A stretch of 64,000 nt of DNA, from positions 125,721-189,720 of the forward strand of contig NZ_JAKEUO010000008.1 in NCBI RefSeq assembly GCF_022397915.1, given 5' to 3'. Numbering within the stretch: the first letter of the stretch is position 1; each line of letters starts with the position of its first letter. This stretch comes from Vibrio sp. Isolate34. Its GTDB lineage: Bacteria > Pseudomonadota > Gammaproteobacteria > Enterobacterales > Vibrionaceae. The notes below the pieces were generated by a model. The model was given only the letters and a program-made list of their open reading frames with translations, had not been told where the DNA came from and did no database searches. Made by a program: the position numbers and the translations under genes. Below, piece by piece: positions 1 to 8,250 of the stretch.

Positions 1-460
1 TCAAACCACTGAACGCCAGTGTTAAGAAGGTAAACGCCATGCTCCAGTGCAATGCACGATCAAGTCGAGACCAACGTTTGATCTTACGGCCTGTTCTTGG
101 TGCACTTAGCATTAGCGGGCCAATCACAACGTACATCAAAGTCACAAAAGCAATACTGCCAAAAATAGCGACAGCACCGGCTGGTGACATCCACTTCTCT
201 TTCAATATGTACCACGTTTGACCTGGAGCACTGATTAACACACCGTGCTCAGCCGATTGAGATGTGGTGTAACCTTCCTCTCCATTTCTTACTTGTCGCC
301 AAAAATCGGCACCGGCAAGTTGTGTGATTTCTCGTTGAGCAGAGCTCGATTGAGTTTGTGATGAGTTCGTCTCAGATGCATGACTCATAGGAGAAAGCAT
401 TATTAGTGCTGCCAACATCGGCAGCACAACAAGGAAGAGACGCTTAAACATTGTAAGCAT
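1..460 (-). CDS. fdhC: Formate dehydrogenase cytochrome b subunit (gamma), partial
   Basis: This is the N-terminal part of the membrane cytochrome b that carries electrons from the FdhAB dimer to quinone. The gene runs off the left edge of the window. The ATG at 460 follows a good AGGAGA ribosome site. The product begins with a signal-like hydrophobic stretch, then about 75 polar residues (probably periplasmic), a transmembrane segment (AGAVAIFGSIAFVTLMYVV) and a basic loop with RLDRALHWSMAFTF, the start of the first haem-binding helix of the FdnI/FdhC family. The long N-terminal extension with its own leader resembles Wolinella- and Shewanella-type FdhC rather than E. coli FdnI. It is the last visible gene of the operon, 13 bp after fdhB. 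The family call is firm; total length cannot be seen. Confidence 0.88.
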   Translation of the reverse strand, partial: MLTMFKRLFLVVLPMLAALIMLSPMSHASETNSSQTQSSSAQREITQLAGADFWRQVRNGEEGYTTSQSAEHGVLISAPGQTWYILKEKWMSPAGAVAIFGSIAFVTLMYVVIGPLMLSAPRTGRKIKRWSRLDRALHWSMAFTFLTLAFSGL

Positions 461-473
461 ATGTCTCTCCTAC

Positions 474-1082
474 TTAGCTCTTAGTCGCATCGTAAGAAAG
501 GTCGTTGCCGTCTGTCCAACCTGCACCTTTCGCACCACGTTCAACAACACGCTGACGGAAAACATCAGAAACTTTCTCTGCGTCACCCGCTAGCAGTGCT
601 TTGGTTGAACAAAGCGAAGCACACATTGGCAGTTTGCCTTCAGCAATACGGTTTGCACCGTACTTTTGGCGCTCTTCAACAGAACCTGGCTCTGTCTCTG
701 GACCGCCAGCACAGAAGGTACATTTGTCCATCTTACCGCGCTCACCAAACGCTTCCTGTTTAGGGAATTGAGGTGCACCAAATGGACAAGCAAACAAGCA
801 GTAACCACAACCGATACAAAGATCTTTATTGTGAAGTACGATGCCGTCTTCTGTATGTTCAAAACAGTCTGCAGGACAAACTGCCATACAAGGTGCATCA
901 GTACAGTGCATACACGCTACTGAGATTGAGTTTTCACCCGGCTCGCCATCGTTCAGTGTGACAACGCGACGACGTTGAATACCCCATTCCAAAGCATCAT
1001 CATTTTCATTCTTACATGCAGTGACACAACCGTTACATTCGATACAACGCTTGGTGTCACAAAGAAATTTCATTCTAGCCAT
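474..1082 (-). CDS. fdhB: Formate dehydrogenase iron-sulfur subunit (beta)
   Basis: This 202-residue subunit passes electrons from the molybdenum/tungsten catalytic subunit to the cytochrome b. Four cysteine groups typical of the four-[4Fe-4S] FdnH/DmsB family are visible: CIECNGCVTACK near residue 13, CMHCTDAPCMAVCP near 57, CIGCGYCLFACP near 88, and a split KCTFC...CASLC group in the C-terminal third. It lacks the C-terminal membrane anchor helix of E. coli FdnH, so attachment to the membrane must rely on FdhC. It has no signal peptide of its own and probably crosses the membrane with FdhA by the Tat route. It sits 11 bp after fdhA and just before fdhC in one operon. Confidence 0.95.
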   Translation of the reverse strand: MARMKFLCDTKRCIECNGCVTACKNENDDALEWGIQRRRVVTLNDGEPGENSISVACMHCTDAPCMAVCPADCFEHTEDGIVLHNKDLCIGCGYCLFACPFGAPQFPKQEAFGERGKMDKCTFCAGGPETEPGSVEERQKYGANRIAEGKLPMCASLCSTKALLAGDAEKVSDVFRQRVVERGAKGAGWTDGNDLSYDATKS

Positions 1083-1093
1083 TTTAAGACTCC

Positions 1094-3949
1094 TTACGCT
1101 TTACGAATATTACAAAGGGTTACTTTCGTTTCCTGCATCAACGTGACAGGGTCGTAACCATATGTGGTTGCTGTGTTAGCAGCTTCACCAATAACGTAAG
1201 GATCAGTGCCTTCTGGGTATTTAGAACGCAAATCTTCGCCTTGGAACTTGCCACCGAAGTGGAATGGAATGAACGCCAGCCCCGGTTTCACACGACGTGT
1301 AACCATCGCTTTCACCTTAATTCGGCCCTTCTCAGCACCCTCAACCCAAACATCATCACCGTCTTTAAAGCCGATGTCGTTCGCGTCTTTCGGGTTTACT
1401 TCAACGAACATCTCTTGTTGAAGTTCTGCTAGCCAAGGGTTAGAACGTGTCTCTTCACCACCACCTTCGTACTCAACCAGACGACCAGAAGTCAGGATAA
1501 TCGGGTATTCACCAGATTTGTCTTGCTCTTGAATCGACTTGTAAAGCGTAGGTACACGGAAGATCGCCTCTTTGTCATCCCATGTTGGGTAGTCAGCAAC
1601 TAGGTCGCGACGTGGTGTGTAAAGCGGCTCACGGTGCAGTGGCACGCGGTCTGGGAATGTCCAAACAATCGCACGCGCTTTTGCATTACCAAACGGGATA
1701 CAACCGTGCTTGATAGCCACACGTTGAATACCGCCAGAAACGTCGGTCTTCCAGTTTTTACCTTCAGCAGAGGCTTTCTCTTCTGCTGTTAGGTCATCCC
1801 ACCACCCCAGTTGTTTCAGTAGTTTGTCACTGAACTCTGGGTAGCCATCTTTGATTTCGCTGCCTTTCGAGTAGCTGTCTTCAGCCAGTAGGTTTTGACC
1901 TTCAAACTCAACACCGAAACGAGTGCGGAAGTTACCACCACCTTCAGCGACAGTCTTAGACGTATCGTAAAGGATATGTGTGCCTGGGTGTTTCATTTCT
2001 GGCGTACCCCAACATGGCCAAGGAAGACCGTAAGTCTCACCATTTGCAGGCCCGCCCTCTGCTTCCAGAGACGTTTTGTGGAATGTATGCCAGTTCTGTT
2101 GGTGCTCTTTCAAACGTTCTGGGCTTTGACCTGTGTAACCGATCGTCCACATACCTTTGTTGAATTCACGAGTAATGTCTTCAATCAATGGTTGGTTGTT
2201 CTCAACACGGATGTTTTTGAACAGCTGATCAGAGAAACCAAGCTTCTTAGAAAGAAGGTACATGATTTCGTGGTCAGGCTTAGATTCGAACAGAGGATCT
2301 ACCACCTTGTCACGCCACTGTAGAGAACGGTTTGATGCCGTTACACTGCCGTAGGTTTCAAACTGAGTCGTCGCTGGTAGCAGGTAAACGCCGTCAGTAC
2401 GATCATTCATTACCGCTGCAACCGTTGGGTATGGGTCAACAATAACCATCATATCCAGCTTCTGCATCGCTTTCTTCATCTCTGGACCACGAGTCTGAGA
2501 GTTCACTGCGTGACCCCAGTAGAACATGGCGCGGATGTTTTCACGTTGACGAATCTTGTCTTTGTCTTCAAGTACACCATCAACCCAACGAGAGACAGGA
2601 ATACCTGCACTGTTCATTGGTTTTTGACCGCCGTATGCGTTGTCGTCGAAACGGCCTTTGATCCAATCAAAGTCGATATCCCAAACTTTCGACCAGTGAC
2701 GCCAAGAGCCTTCAGACAAGCCGTAGTAGCCTGGAAGTGTGTCAGATAGTACGCCAAGGTCAGTTGCGCCTTGTACGTTATCGTGACCACGGAAGATGTT
2801 TGCACCGCCGCCTGATTTACCGATGTTACCTAGCGCAAGCTCAAGTACACAGTAAGCACGTGTGTTGTTGTTACCTGTCGTGTGCTGAGTACCACCCATA
2901 CACCAAACGATACAACCCGGACGGTTTTCAGAAAGCAGTTTCGCTGTGTGGTAAACGTCTTCTTCGCTTACGCCTGTTACACGTTCAACTTCAGCTGGGC
3001 TCCACTTCGCGACTTCTTCACGGATTTCGTCCATGCCGAATACACGTTGGCGGATGAATTCTTGGTCTTCCCATTTGTTAGCAAAGACATGCCATAACAC
3101 ACCCCAGATAAACGCAACGTCAGAACCTGGGCGAAGTGATACATAGTGATCAGATTTCGCAGCAGTACGCGTACGACGCGGATCCGCAACAACGATCTTA
3201 CAGTTGTTCTTCTCTTTCGCGATCAAGATGTGTTGCATCGCTACTGGGTGAGCTTCTGCAGGGTTTGAACCAATGAACAGCATCGATTTACAGTTGTGCA
3301 TGTCATTGAACGAGTTTGTCATTGCACCGTAACCCCAAGTGTTTGCAACACCGGCTACTGTGGTTGAGTGACAAATACGCGCTTGGTGATCAACGTTGTT
3401 GGTGCCCCAAAGCGACGCCATCTTACGGAATGCGTAAGCTTGCTCGTTGCTGTGTTTCGCACTGCCTAGGAAGTAAACTGAATCAGGGCCAGACTCTTTA
3501 CGAAGTTCTAGCGCTTTGTTACCGATCTCTTCAATCGCTTGTTCCCAAGAAAGCTTCTTCCACTTACCGCCTTCCAATTTCATTGGGTACTTAAGACGAC
3601 GTTCACCGTGGCCGTGCTCACGAAGTGCTGCACCTTTCGCACAGTGTCCACCAGCGTTAAATGGGTGATCGAATGCAGGCTCTTGACCTGTCCATACACC
3701 ATTTTGAACTTCAGCGTAGATACCACAACCCACAGAACAGTGAGAACAGATAGTGCGTTTCACTTCTGTTTTCGCTTCTGGATCGACTGATTTAGCCTGT
3801 GCTTTCTTCATCATGCCCGGTGCGAATAGACTTGCGCCTACCACTGCGCCACCAGCAGCTAATGAAGTGTTTTTCATGAAGGCACGTCGAGACACGCCTA
3901 GCTGATTGGTTTCTTTGCTCACACTATCGGAGCGTTTGACAAGTTTCAT
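1094..3949 (-). CDS. fdhA: Formate dehydrogenase catalytic subunit (alpha), Mo/W-bis-MGD, cysteine type
   Basis: This 951-residue protein oxidises formate to CO2 at a bis-MGD cofactor. A Tat signal (SRRAFMKNTSLAAGG, residues 20-34) sends it folded to the periplasm. Cys68, Cys71, Cys75 and Cys103 bind a [4Fe-4S] cluster (CSHCSVGC...C). The catalytic position, DHQARICHS, carries Cys193 where E. coli FdnG has selenocysteine; there is no in-frame TGA. A molybdopterin-dinucleotide-binding domain forms the C-terminal fifth (LTSGRLVEYEGGGEETRSN onward). The gene is the core of the operon 4Fe-4S protein, chaperone, Tat peptide, fdhA, fdhB, fdhC, which begins at a sigma-54 promoter at 6721-6740. The nearby tungstate transporter raises the possibility that the metal is tungsten, but the sequence cannot settle this. 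Confidence 0.96.
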   Translation of the reverse strand: MKLVKRSDSVSKETNQLGVSRRAFMKNTSLAAGGAVVGASLFAPGMMKKAQAKSVDPEAKTEVKRTICSHCSVGCGIYAEVQNGVWTGQEPAFDHPFNAGGHCAKGAALREHGHGERRLKYPMKLEGGKWKKLSWEQAIEEIGNKALELRKESGPDSVYFLGSAKHSNEQAYAFRKMASLWGTNNVDHQARICHSTTVAGVANTWGYGAMTNSFNDMHNCKSMLFIGSNPAEAHPVAMQHILIAKEKNNCKIVVADPRRTRTAAKSDHYVSLRPGSDVAFIWGVLWHVFANKWEDQEFIRQRVFGMDEIREEVAKWSPAEVERVTGVSEEDVYHTAKLLSENRPGCIVWCMGGTQHTTGNNNTRAYCVLELALGNIGKSGGGANIFRGHDNVQGATDLGVLSDTLPGYYGLSEGSWRHWSKVWDIDFDWIKGRFDDNAYGGQKPMNSAGIPVSRWVDGVLEDKDKIRQRENIRAMFYWGHAVNSQTRGPEMKKAMQKLDMMVIVDPYPTVAAVMNDRTDGVYLLPATTQFETYGSVTASNRSLQWRDKVVDPLFESKPDHEIMYLLSKKLGFSDQLFKNIRVENNQPLIEDITREFNKGMWTIGYTGQSPERLKEHQQNWHTFHKTSLEAEGGPANGETYGLPWPCWGTPEMKHPGTHILYDTSKTVAEGGGNFRTRFGVEFEGQNLLAEDSYSKGSEIKDGYPEFSDKLLKQLGWWDDLTAEEKASAEGKNWKTDVSGGIQRVAIKHGCIPFGNAKARAIVWTFPDRVPLHREPLYTPRRDLVADYPTWDDKEAIFRVPTLYKSIQEQDKSGEYPIILTSGRLVEYEGGGEETRSNPWLAELQQEMFVEVNPKDANDIGFKDGDDVWVEGAEKGRIKVKAMVTRRVKPGLAFIPFHFGGKFQGEDLRSKYPEGTDPYVIGEAANTATTYGYDPVTLMQETKVTLCNIRKA

Positions 3950-3959
3950 CCGTTATCTC

Positions 3960-4163
3960 CTAAAGTGTGTCGTAGTAATCGCGAATATGTTGCGTTTCAC
4001 GATACCCAGTCTTCTTCACGTCTTCTTTCGAAATTTCAACAGTTTCTGAAGCGGTTGCCACTTTAGTTGTACCAGCGACAACGGCACCAGTTACGGCTGC
4101 AGTCGTCAAGCCTTTGAGTAAGTCCCTACGGCTTGTATTTATATCTTTATTATCTTTCATCAT
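3960..4163 (-). CDS. Small twin-arginine protein of the formate dehydrogenase region
   Basis: This 67-residue protein belongs to the 'formate dehydrogenase region Tat target' family. It shows a twin-arginine motif (SRRDLLKGL, near residues 12-20), a hydrophobic stretch rich in Ala, Val and Gly (TTAAVTGAVVAGTTKVATA) and a short charged tail ending YYDTL. It always seems to lie beside respiratory formate dehydrogenase genes, here 10 bp upstream of fdhA and 75 bp after the chaperone gene. Its function is unknown; a small companion of FdhA in Tat export or assembly is the usual guess. A GGTAAGGAAGC ribosome site precedes two adjacent ATG codons, so the start is 4163 or 4160. Confidence 0.85.
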   Translation of the reverse strand: MMKDNKDINTSRRDLLKGLTTAAVTGAVVAGTTKVATASETVEISKEDVKKTGYRETQHIRDYYDTL

Positions 4164-4238
4164 TGCTTCCTTACCTTACGGTAGATCTTTTTTTGGAGGC
4201 TTAATGCCCCTCTATCGATATAATCGCGTACTGCTCGA

Positions 4239-4877
4239 TTACTCGTAATCAGTGACGTTTTTCACATCAATCTTTAATTTGTGCTTACTGCTTTTTGTAT
4301 TCACGCTAAAACGCACTTGCTCTAGCGTTAGGAATGCTTCACATAGCTGAGCGGCCGACTTGTAGAAGTTCGCGCCTTCTGCCCCTTCAAGCTGACGCGT
4401 GAAAGAGTTAAACCAAGGGCCAAGGTGTTTATTGAATACCGCTTGTTGCAGGGCTTCTTCTTCAGCCGTTAGCATGGCCATCACTTCACACAATGCTGCG
4501 ATGTGATCTTCTGGCTCTTTCACTTGATCATCACGCTCAATGCCTAAAAGCTCTAAATCATGACGAATCTCTGCCAATGGTTTTTCCATCATGGCGCCAG
4601 TGCGATGCCAAGAACCAAATGGAACGACCTCTCCACGACCAATACCGATGAACAGGTCTTGATATTCGTCTTCAAGAGCTTCACGGTTTGATTCTGTTGC
4701 CGCTTGTTGAATCGCAATCCAAGCCTTTTGCATTGCGCTTTCAGACGCTTCAATATCTAGTGTTTTAAGGAAGTCGATCACCTCTTCAGAAGGTGCGCTA
4801 CGAAACAGCGCAGATAGAACTAAATAGATTTCAGTTCTTAGTGTCTGTTCTTGTGCCTGATCCAAATTCGTTTCCAA
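4239..4877 (-). CDS. TorD/DmsD-family redox enzyme maturation chaperone
   Basis: This 212-residue cytoplasmic protein is predicted all-helical. The family signature EPEDHIAALCEVM (around residue 120) matches the E(P)xDH motif of TorD/DmsD/NarJ chaperones. These proteins bind the Tat leader or apo-form of a molybdoenzyme and hold it until cofactor insertion. Its place directly before the Tat peptide gene and fdhA points to FdhA as client. It follows the 4Fe-4S protein gene by 9 bp, so it is cotranscribed. The C-terminal tail is unusually lysine-rich (NTKSSKHKLKIDVK). The family is clear; the client is inferred from context. Confidence 0.9.
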   Translation of the reverse strand: METNLDQAQEQTLRTEIYLVLSALFRSAPSEEVIDFLKTLDIEASESAMQKAWIAIQQAATESNREALEDEYQDLFIGIGRGEVVPFGSWHRTGAMMEKPLAEIRHDLELLGIERDDQVKEPEDHIAALCEVMAMLTAEEEALQQAVFNKHLGPWFNSFTRQLEGAEGANFYKSAAQLCEAFLTLEQVRFSVNTKSSKHKLKIDVKNVTDYE

Positions 4878-4886
4878 GGCTAACTC

Positions 4887-6554
4887 CTAGTATTTCAATT
4901 GTTTCAATGGGTCTTGAGCCATTGAATCGAACATATCCACCACACGACAGTCCTCACACATTGCAATACGATTAATCGCTGCTTCATCTGAAAAGTGAGA
5001 GTGACCGCGTAACTTGTTCTGTAACATGTCAATCATAGACTTAGGAGCGAATGGTTTATGACAACGCACACATTCCGCTGCTTTCTCTTCATGAATAACA
5101 ACCGCTTTCTGACGTTCCTCTTTCACCCAGTTCATACGAGGAGTTAGAGTCAGAACATTCTCAGGACATGCTTTTTCACACAGACCACATTGAATACAGT
5201 CTTGTTCTACAAACTTAAGAGATGGAGAAGCACCATCGGTATGAAGTGCACGTGTCGGACACACAGCCACACAACTCATACATAACGTACAATCTTTGCT
5301 TTCACACGAAACCGTGCCATATGGCGCATTCGATGGAAGCTCAACAATGTTCTCAACTGGAATACGAGCCGAAGACATCGCATCAAGTGCAGTGAACAGA
5401 CGTTGACGTTTATTACCGTGAAGATCGCCAAGTGCTAGGTCGAACGAATCAACACACAGTGTCGGAGGACCTTCACGTAGAGACTCTAAGTACAGAATAT
5501 CGATGGTTTCTTTTGGAATACCGATTTGGTCTAGTAGCTCTTGTGCAATCCCTACTTCGTTATTCAGAACTCGAATGATCGTTTCTGGCATAAAGCGAGA
5601 TGCGGCAAATAGAACCTGAGTCGCGCCATTGACGAGAGCTGCAAACCAAGTGTCGATACCAATAGAAGGTAGTTCTTCGACAACAATCGGAATCACGTTA
5701 TCTGGTAGCGCTTTAAGCGCCATCACGTTGTAGGTTTCATGACGTGAGCTACAGATAAGTACGATTGGATCCAAACCGCCCGCTTGCTCGTAGTTAGCTA
5801 GCGTACGTTCAATGAATTTTTGAGTATCGTCAGGATTAGGCAATGCGTAAGAGATAGCTTCTGTCGGACAGCTCGTTGCACAAGTACCCACGCCTTGACA
5901 TAGGTAAGGGTTAATCTCGATCTTGTGACCCGTCTTATCTGAGCCTTCACTTGAAAGCGCGCCAGCAGGACAAGCATCAACACAACGCTCACAACCTTTC
6001 ACGCCACGAGAACTGTGCGCACATAGGTCTGTGTCTAAACGGAAGAATTTAGGCTTATCAAACGTGCCCATTAGCGTAGGAATCTCTTCTAACGCTTCAG
6101 CCAGTTTTGGATAACCGCGCCCTACTGGGTAATAACCAGGAACAGGCACTTCTTCAGTCATACAGCTGCTTAGGCATAAATCTAAAACCACATCGAAGCA
6201 GTCATGATTAATCGCCACTTTCGCTAGGTTATTGGTTAGGCCTTTGCTTTCGATAAGAACTTCGAACGTACCAAGGAAACCAGAAACTTGAACTGCGTTT
6301 GCGTAGTAAAGCTCTGACTCAGTATTCGTCGCTTTTACACCATCGGTTGAAAGCAGTGTCAGGCTTGTTAACTGAGGCAATTGCGCCGCAGCACTTTCTA
6401 TGATCGCCGTTGGACCAATAATCAGCGTATTACCACCGCTTTCATAACTAACTGTCGGTGGAATCAGGTTTGTTAACTCAACTGTATTTTCAAATGCATA
6501 CAGCCTTGCTTTCGCGTTATTTGAAGTTGCTTGTTCTAATAATTGTTTAAGCAT
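4887..6554 (-). CDS. Multi-cluster 4Fe-4S ferredoxin-type protein of the fdh operon
   Basis: This 555-residue soluble protein is the first gene of the fdh operon. Two pairs of ferredoxin motifs are visible: CERCVDACP with CQGVGTCATSCP in the middle third, and CTLCMSCVAVCP with CIQCGLCEKACP toward the C terminus. A final CVRC...CEDC set (near residues 510-540) looks like a small metal-binding finger. The N-terminal 150 residues hold no cluster motif, and the region between the ferredoxin pairs resembles an HdrA/MvhD-like alpha/beta domain. There is no signal peptide, so it acts in the cytoplasm. Homologues accompany this type of Fdh operon in Vibrio and Shewanella. An electron-transfer or maturation role is inferred; the exact function is not known to me. 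The ribosome site before the ATG is weak. Confidence 0.82.
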   Translation of the reverse strand: MLKQLLEQATSNNAKARLYAFENTVELTNLIPPTVSYESGGNTLIIGPTAIIESAAAQLPQLTSLTLLSTDGVKATNTESELYYANAVQVSGFLGTFEVLIESKGLTNNLAKVAINHDCFDVVLDLCLSSCMTEEVPVPGYYPVGRGYPKLAEALEEIPTLMGTFDKPKFFRLDTDLCAHSSRGVKGCERCVDACPAGALSSEGSDKTGHKIEINPYLCQGVGTCATSCPTEAISYALPNPDDTQKFIERTLANYEQAGGLDPIVLICSSRHETYNVMALKALPDNVIPIVVEELPSIGIDTWFAALVNGATQVLFAASRFMPETIIRVLNNEVGIAQELLDQIGIPKETIDILYLESLREGPPTLCVDSFDLALGDLHGNKRQRLFTALDAMSSARIPVENIVELPSNAPYGTVSCESKDCTLCMSCVAVCPTRALHTDGASPSLKFVEQDCIQCGLCEKACPENVLTLTPRMNWVKEERQKAVVIHEEKAAECVRCHKPFAPKSMIDMLQNKLRGHSHFSDEAAINRIAMCEDCRVVDMFDSMAQDPLKQLKY

Positions 6555-6720
6555 TGCTCAGTTCCATCTTTGGATATGGATAGTCTGTACAACCTTCATT
6601 GTAGTTAGCGTTAGAGAACTTGCTGAGTAATCAGTTAACAACTAACGGTTTCGCTAGCTATTCATTATCCAGTCAACCTTACTCAGACTATCTACAAAAA
6701 AGTTGATAATGAACGATATT

Positions 6721-6740
6721 TAGCAAATGCCATGCCAATT
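6721..6740 (-). promoter_or_regulatory. Sigma-54 (-24/-12) promoter of the fdh operon
   Basis: On the minus strand the sequence reads TTGGCATGGCATTTGCTA. The -24 GG lies at 6736-6735 and the -12 GC at 6724-6723, with exactly 10 bases between, as required for RpoN promoters. Transcription would start near 6711, about 155 bases before the first gene. The palindromic enhancer candidate at 6808-6822 is centred about 104 bases upstream of that start, a classic distance for an enhancer-binding protein. Confidence 0.8.
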
Positions 6741-6794
6741 TAATAATTCATTATTTTCAATGAATTAGCGTAAATTTAAGTCTGTTTGAACAAT

Positions 6795-6830
6795 AAAAAA
6801 ACCGCTTGGGACATTTTGTCGCAAGCGGCT
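6795..6830 (-). terminator. Terminator of the DUF3305/DUF3306 operon, containing the fdh enhancer palindrome
   Basis: On the minus strand an outer stem GCCGCTTG/CAAGCGG is continued, after one mismatch, by GACA/TGTC. Seven U residues follow. This is a strong intrinsic terminator, 26 bases after the DUF3306 stop codon. The upper half of the hairpin (6808-6822) is the same palindrome found near the other sigma-54 promoters, so one stretch of DNA may serve both purposes. Confidence 0.85.
6808..6822. promoter_or_regulatory. Putative enhancer site for the fdh sigma-54 promoter
   Basis: GGGACATTTTGTCGC is a near-perfect palindrome (half-sites GCGACA and TGTCGC around TTT). The same motif occurs twice upstream of tupA (22411-22425 and 22461-22475) and once in the DUF3305/fdhD intergenic region (8017-8031). 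It lies about 104 bases upstream of the predicted fdh transcription start. I infer that it is bound by the sigma-54 response regulator encoded at 20878-22341. Confidence 0.6.
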
Positions 6831-6855
6831 CATTGAGTGTTTAGTCAAAATGTAC

Positions 6856-7524
6856 CTATTCTTTGTGTGGTATATTTTGTCCCACCTCTTTTAAGTCATC
6901 TTCTATAGATTCGGTATCGTTATTATTCGGCACTGTGTTTTTATACAGTTCTTTTTCTTGCCCGGTAATTTCGTCACTTTCAGCAAGCTCTGATTCCGCT
7001 TCTTCAACGTTATCAACTGAGTCTTCTTCTTTATTTTCAATATCTTGAGACGATTCCTCAGCTGGTTCTTCTTCCGTCTTATCTTTGACCCAATCACGTA
7101 ATGTTTCAGCGACATCTTCGGAAAGTGACTTAAGATTGCTGTAATCATCATCATAATCATCTAAGCCATCACGCACATTAAACTCCTCTGAGAGGAATAA
7201 TTTACGCAATGCGGCTTTTTTTACGCTTTCTGAGGCTTCTGATACCAATAGTTGAGCAACAGACAAATCTTCACTTGCTTCTGTTACTCCATCTTGTGTG
7301 GCTTCAATCTCAGTATCTGGAGCGTTTTCTAATGACTCAGATGTTTCTACGTCAGCAGAAGAAAGTGCATCAGACGAAGTTTCAGAAGTTGGAGTCTCTG
7401 AGGGCGTCACTTGAACATCTTCAAGCTTTTGTTCGGTTTCTAATGTTTGTTCTGCTTGTGGCGCTTGATCGGCAGAGTCATCGAGTTTTCGTTGAGACCA
7501 ACGGCTAAAGAAATTAGTTGCCAT
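6856..7524 (-). CDS. DUF3306 protein, acidic
   Basis: This 222-residue protein begins with FFSRWSQRKL, a motif typical of DUF3306 proteins found with formate dehydrogenase genes. The rest is very acidic and low in complexity, with long Glu/Ser/Thr/Asp stretches. A more ordered segment (SVAQLLVSEASESVKKAALRKLFLSEEFNVRDGLDDYDDDY, seen near residues 88-130) is the conserved core. There is no signal peptide and no catalytic motif. The start overlaps the end of the DUF3305 gene by 11 bp, so the two are translated together. Function is unknown; a role in formate dehydrogenase assembly or stability is inferred only from gene neighbourhood. Confidence 0.78.
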   Translation of the reverse strand: MATNFFSRWSQRKLDDSADQAPQAEQTLETEQKLEDVQVTPSETPTSETSSDALSSADVETSESLENAPDTEIEATQDGVTEASEDLSVAQLLVSEASESVKKAALRKLFLSEEFNVRDGLDDYDDDYSNLKSLSEDVAETLRDWVKDKTEEEPAEESSQDIENKEEDSVDNVEEAESELAESDEITGQEKELYKNTVPNNNDTESIEDDLKEVGQNIPHKE

Positions 7525-7978
7525 TTGATCTGCCCGCCCCTTTGCGTTTCTTACGTCTTGCCTCTAACAACTCACCATGACGGCCGATAAAGGCTTCCAT
7601 CCAGGCCTGTACAGGCAAAGGCATGTCGTAAGACAGTACTTGGTTATCTCCGTCCATGTATTGCCCTGCAACGGTTTGTGAGGCTGTCAGCAATTGAATG
7701 ATTGGCTTAACGCCTGAATCGACATTATCCATCACTAAGAAAAGCTTTGGCTGCTGAGAGCTTAAATTGAATCGGTAGTCAGTACGCTCGTCTTTGTGTA
7801 ACTGAAGCAAACACACGTCTTGAGTATCGTCTTCTGGTGACAGTTCAAATCCGGTCAATTCCCATTGAGTGGTAACCCAGATACCCGTTTTGATCTCTTT
7901 CTCTATTCTTTGGACGCCGATAGGCCAAGCTGCTTCTGTTTTCTCATATTGTTCTTTGAATTCTTTTGTCTCAGACAT
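7514..7978 (-). CDS. DUF3305 protein
   Basis: This 154-residue cytoplasmic protein of unknown function has a central segment with GVQRIEKEIKTGIWVTTQWE, typical of DUF3305 (the family has a conserved 'W' start and ends with basic residues). It ends in a highly basic tail (RRKKRKGAGRSNGN), in contrast with the acidic DUF3306 protein translated from the overlapping next gene. The two opposite charges suggest that the pair interact, which is an inference. A sigma-54-like promoter at 8057-8074 lies 80-97 bp upstream, so the pair is probably expressed together with the fdh operon. Confidence 0.78.
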   Translation of the reverse strand: MSETKEFKEQYEKTEAAWPIGVQRIEKEIKTGIWVTTQWELTGFELSPEDDTQDVCLLQLHKDERTDYRFNLSSQQPKLFLVMDNVDSGVKPIIQLLTASQTVAGQYMDGDNQVLSYDMPLPVQAWMEAFIGRHGELLEARRKKRKGAGRSNGN

Positions 7979-8016
7979 ACTTCACCCAATTGATTTTCTT
8001 TGGTCTGAACGCACTT

Positions 8017-8031
8017 AGGACATTTTGTACT
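8017..8031. promoter_or_regulatory. Enhancer-like palindrome between DUF3305 and fdhD
   Basis: AGGACATTTTGTACT matches the core of the fdh and tup palindromes (GGACATTTTGT) but with a poorer right half. It lies 39 bp before the DUF3305 start codon, 15-29 bases downstream of the predicted start of DUF3305 transcription, and about 210 bp from the fdhD promoter candidate. A downstream position is unusual for a sigma-54 activator site. Confidence 0.45.
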
Positions 8032-8056
8032 GAGCGCAATCATATAAGCCCTATAA

Positions 8057-8074
8057 AGCAATAAACACGCCAAT
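8057..8074 (-). promoter_or_regulatory. Sigma-54-like promoter of DUF3305/DUF3306
   Basis: The minus strand reads TTGGCGTGTTTATTGCTT. GG lies at 8071-8070 and GC at 8059-8058, with 10 bases between. The only weak position is the -24 box (GGCG for GGCA). Transcription would start near 8046 with a leader of about 68 bases. Confidence 0.6.
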
Positions 8075-8232
8075 AACCGCTAACCTATATCAACAAACAT
8101 CGCTGCTTTTGTTAATCAGTCACCCTTATAACGGTAGTCGATACGCGCAAATTCAGACAGCTCTACCCGTGAACTCTCATATTTTGCTCTATTTTAATCG
8201 AATGCTTCATGTTTTCTCGAATAGCCGCTATT

Positions 8233-8250
8233 TTGGAATGAGAATTGCTA
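8233..8250 (+). promoter_or_regulatory. Weak sigma-54-like promoter of fdhD
   Basis: TTGGAATGAGAATTGCTA has GG at 8235-8236 and GC at 8247-8248, with 10 bases between. The -24 box is imperfect (GGAA for GGCA). It is 120 bp upstream of the fdhD start and points toward it. Taken alone this would be marginal; it is listed because the neighbouring genes carry better examples. Confidence 0.4.

Noticed and set aside
3350..3400. Possible selenocysteine codon in fdhA
   Set aside because: The catalytic position is encoded by a normal Cys codon and no in-frame TGA occurs in the 951-codon frame.
1895..3594. Several plus-strand frames of 80-142 codons across fdhA
   Set aside because: They are antisense shadows of fdhA codons and have no ribosome sites or protein motifs.
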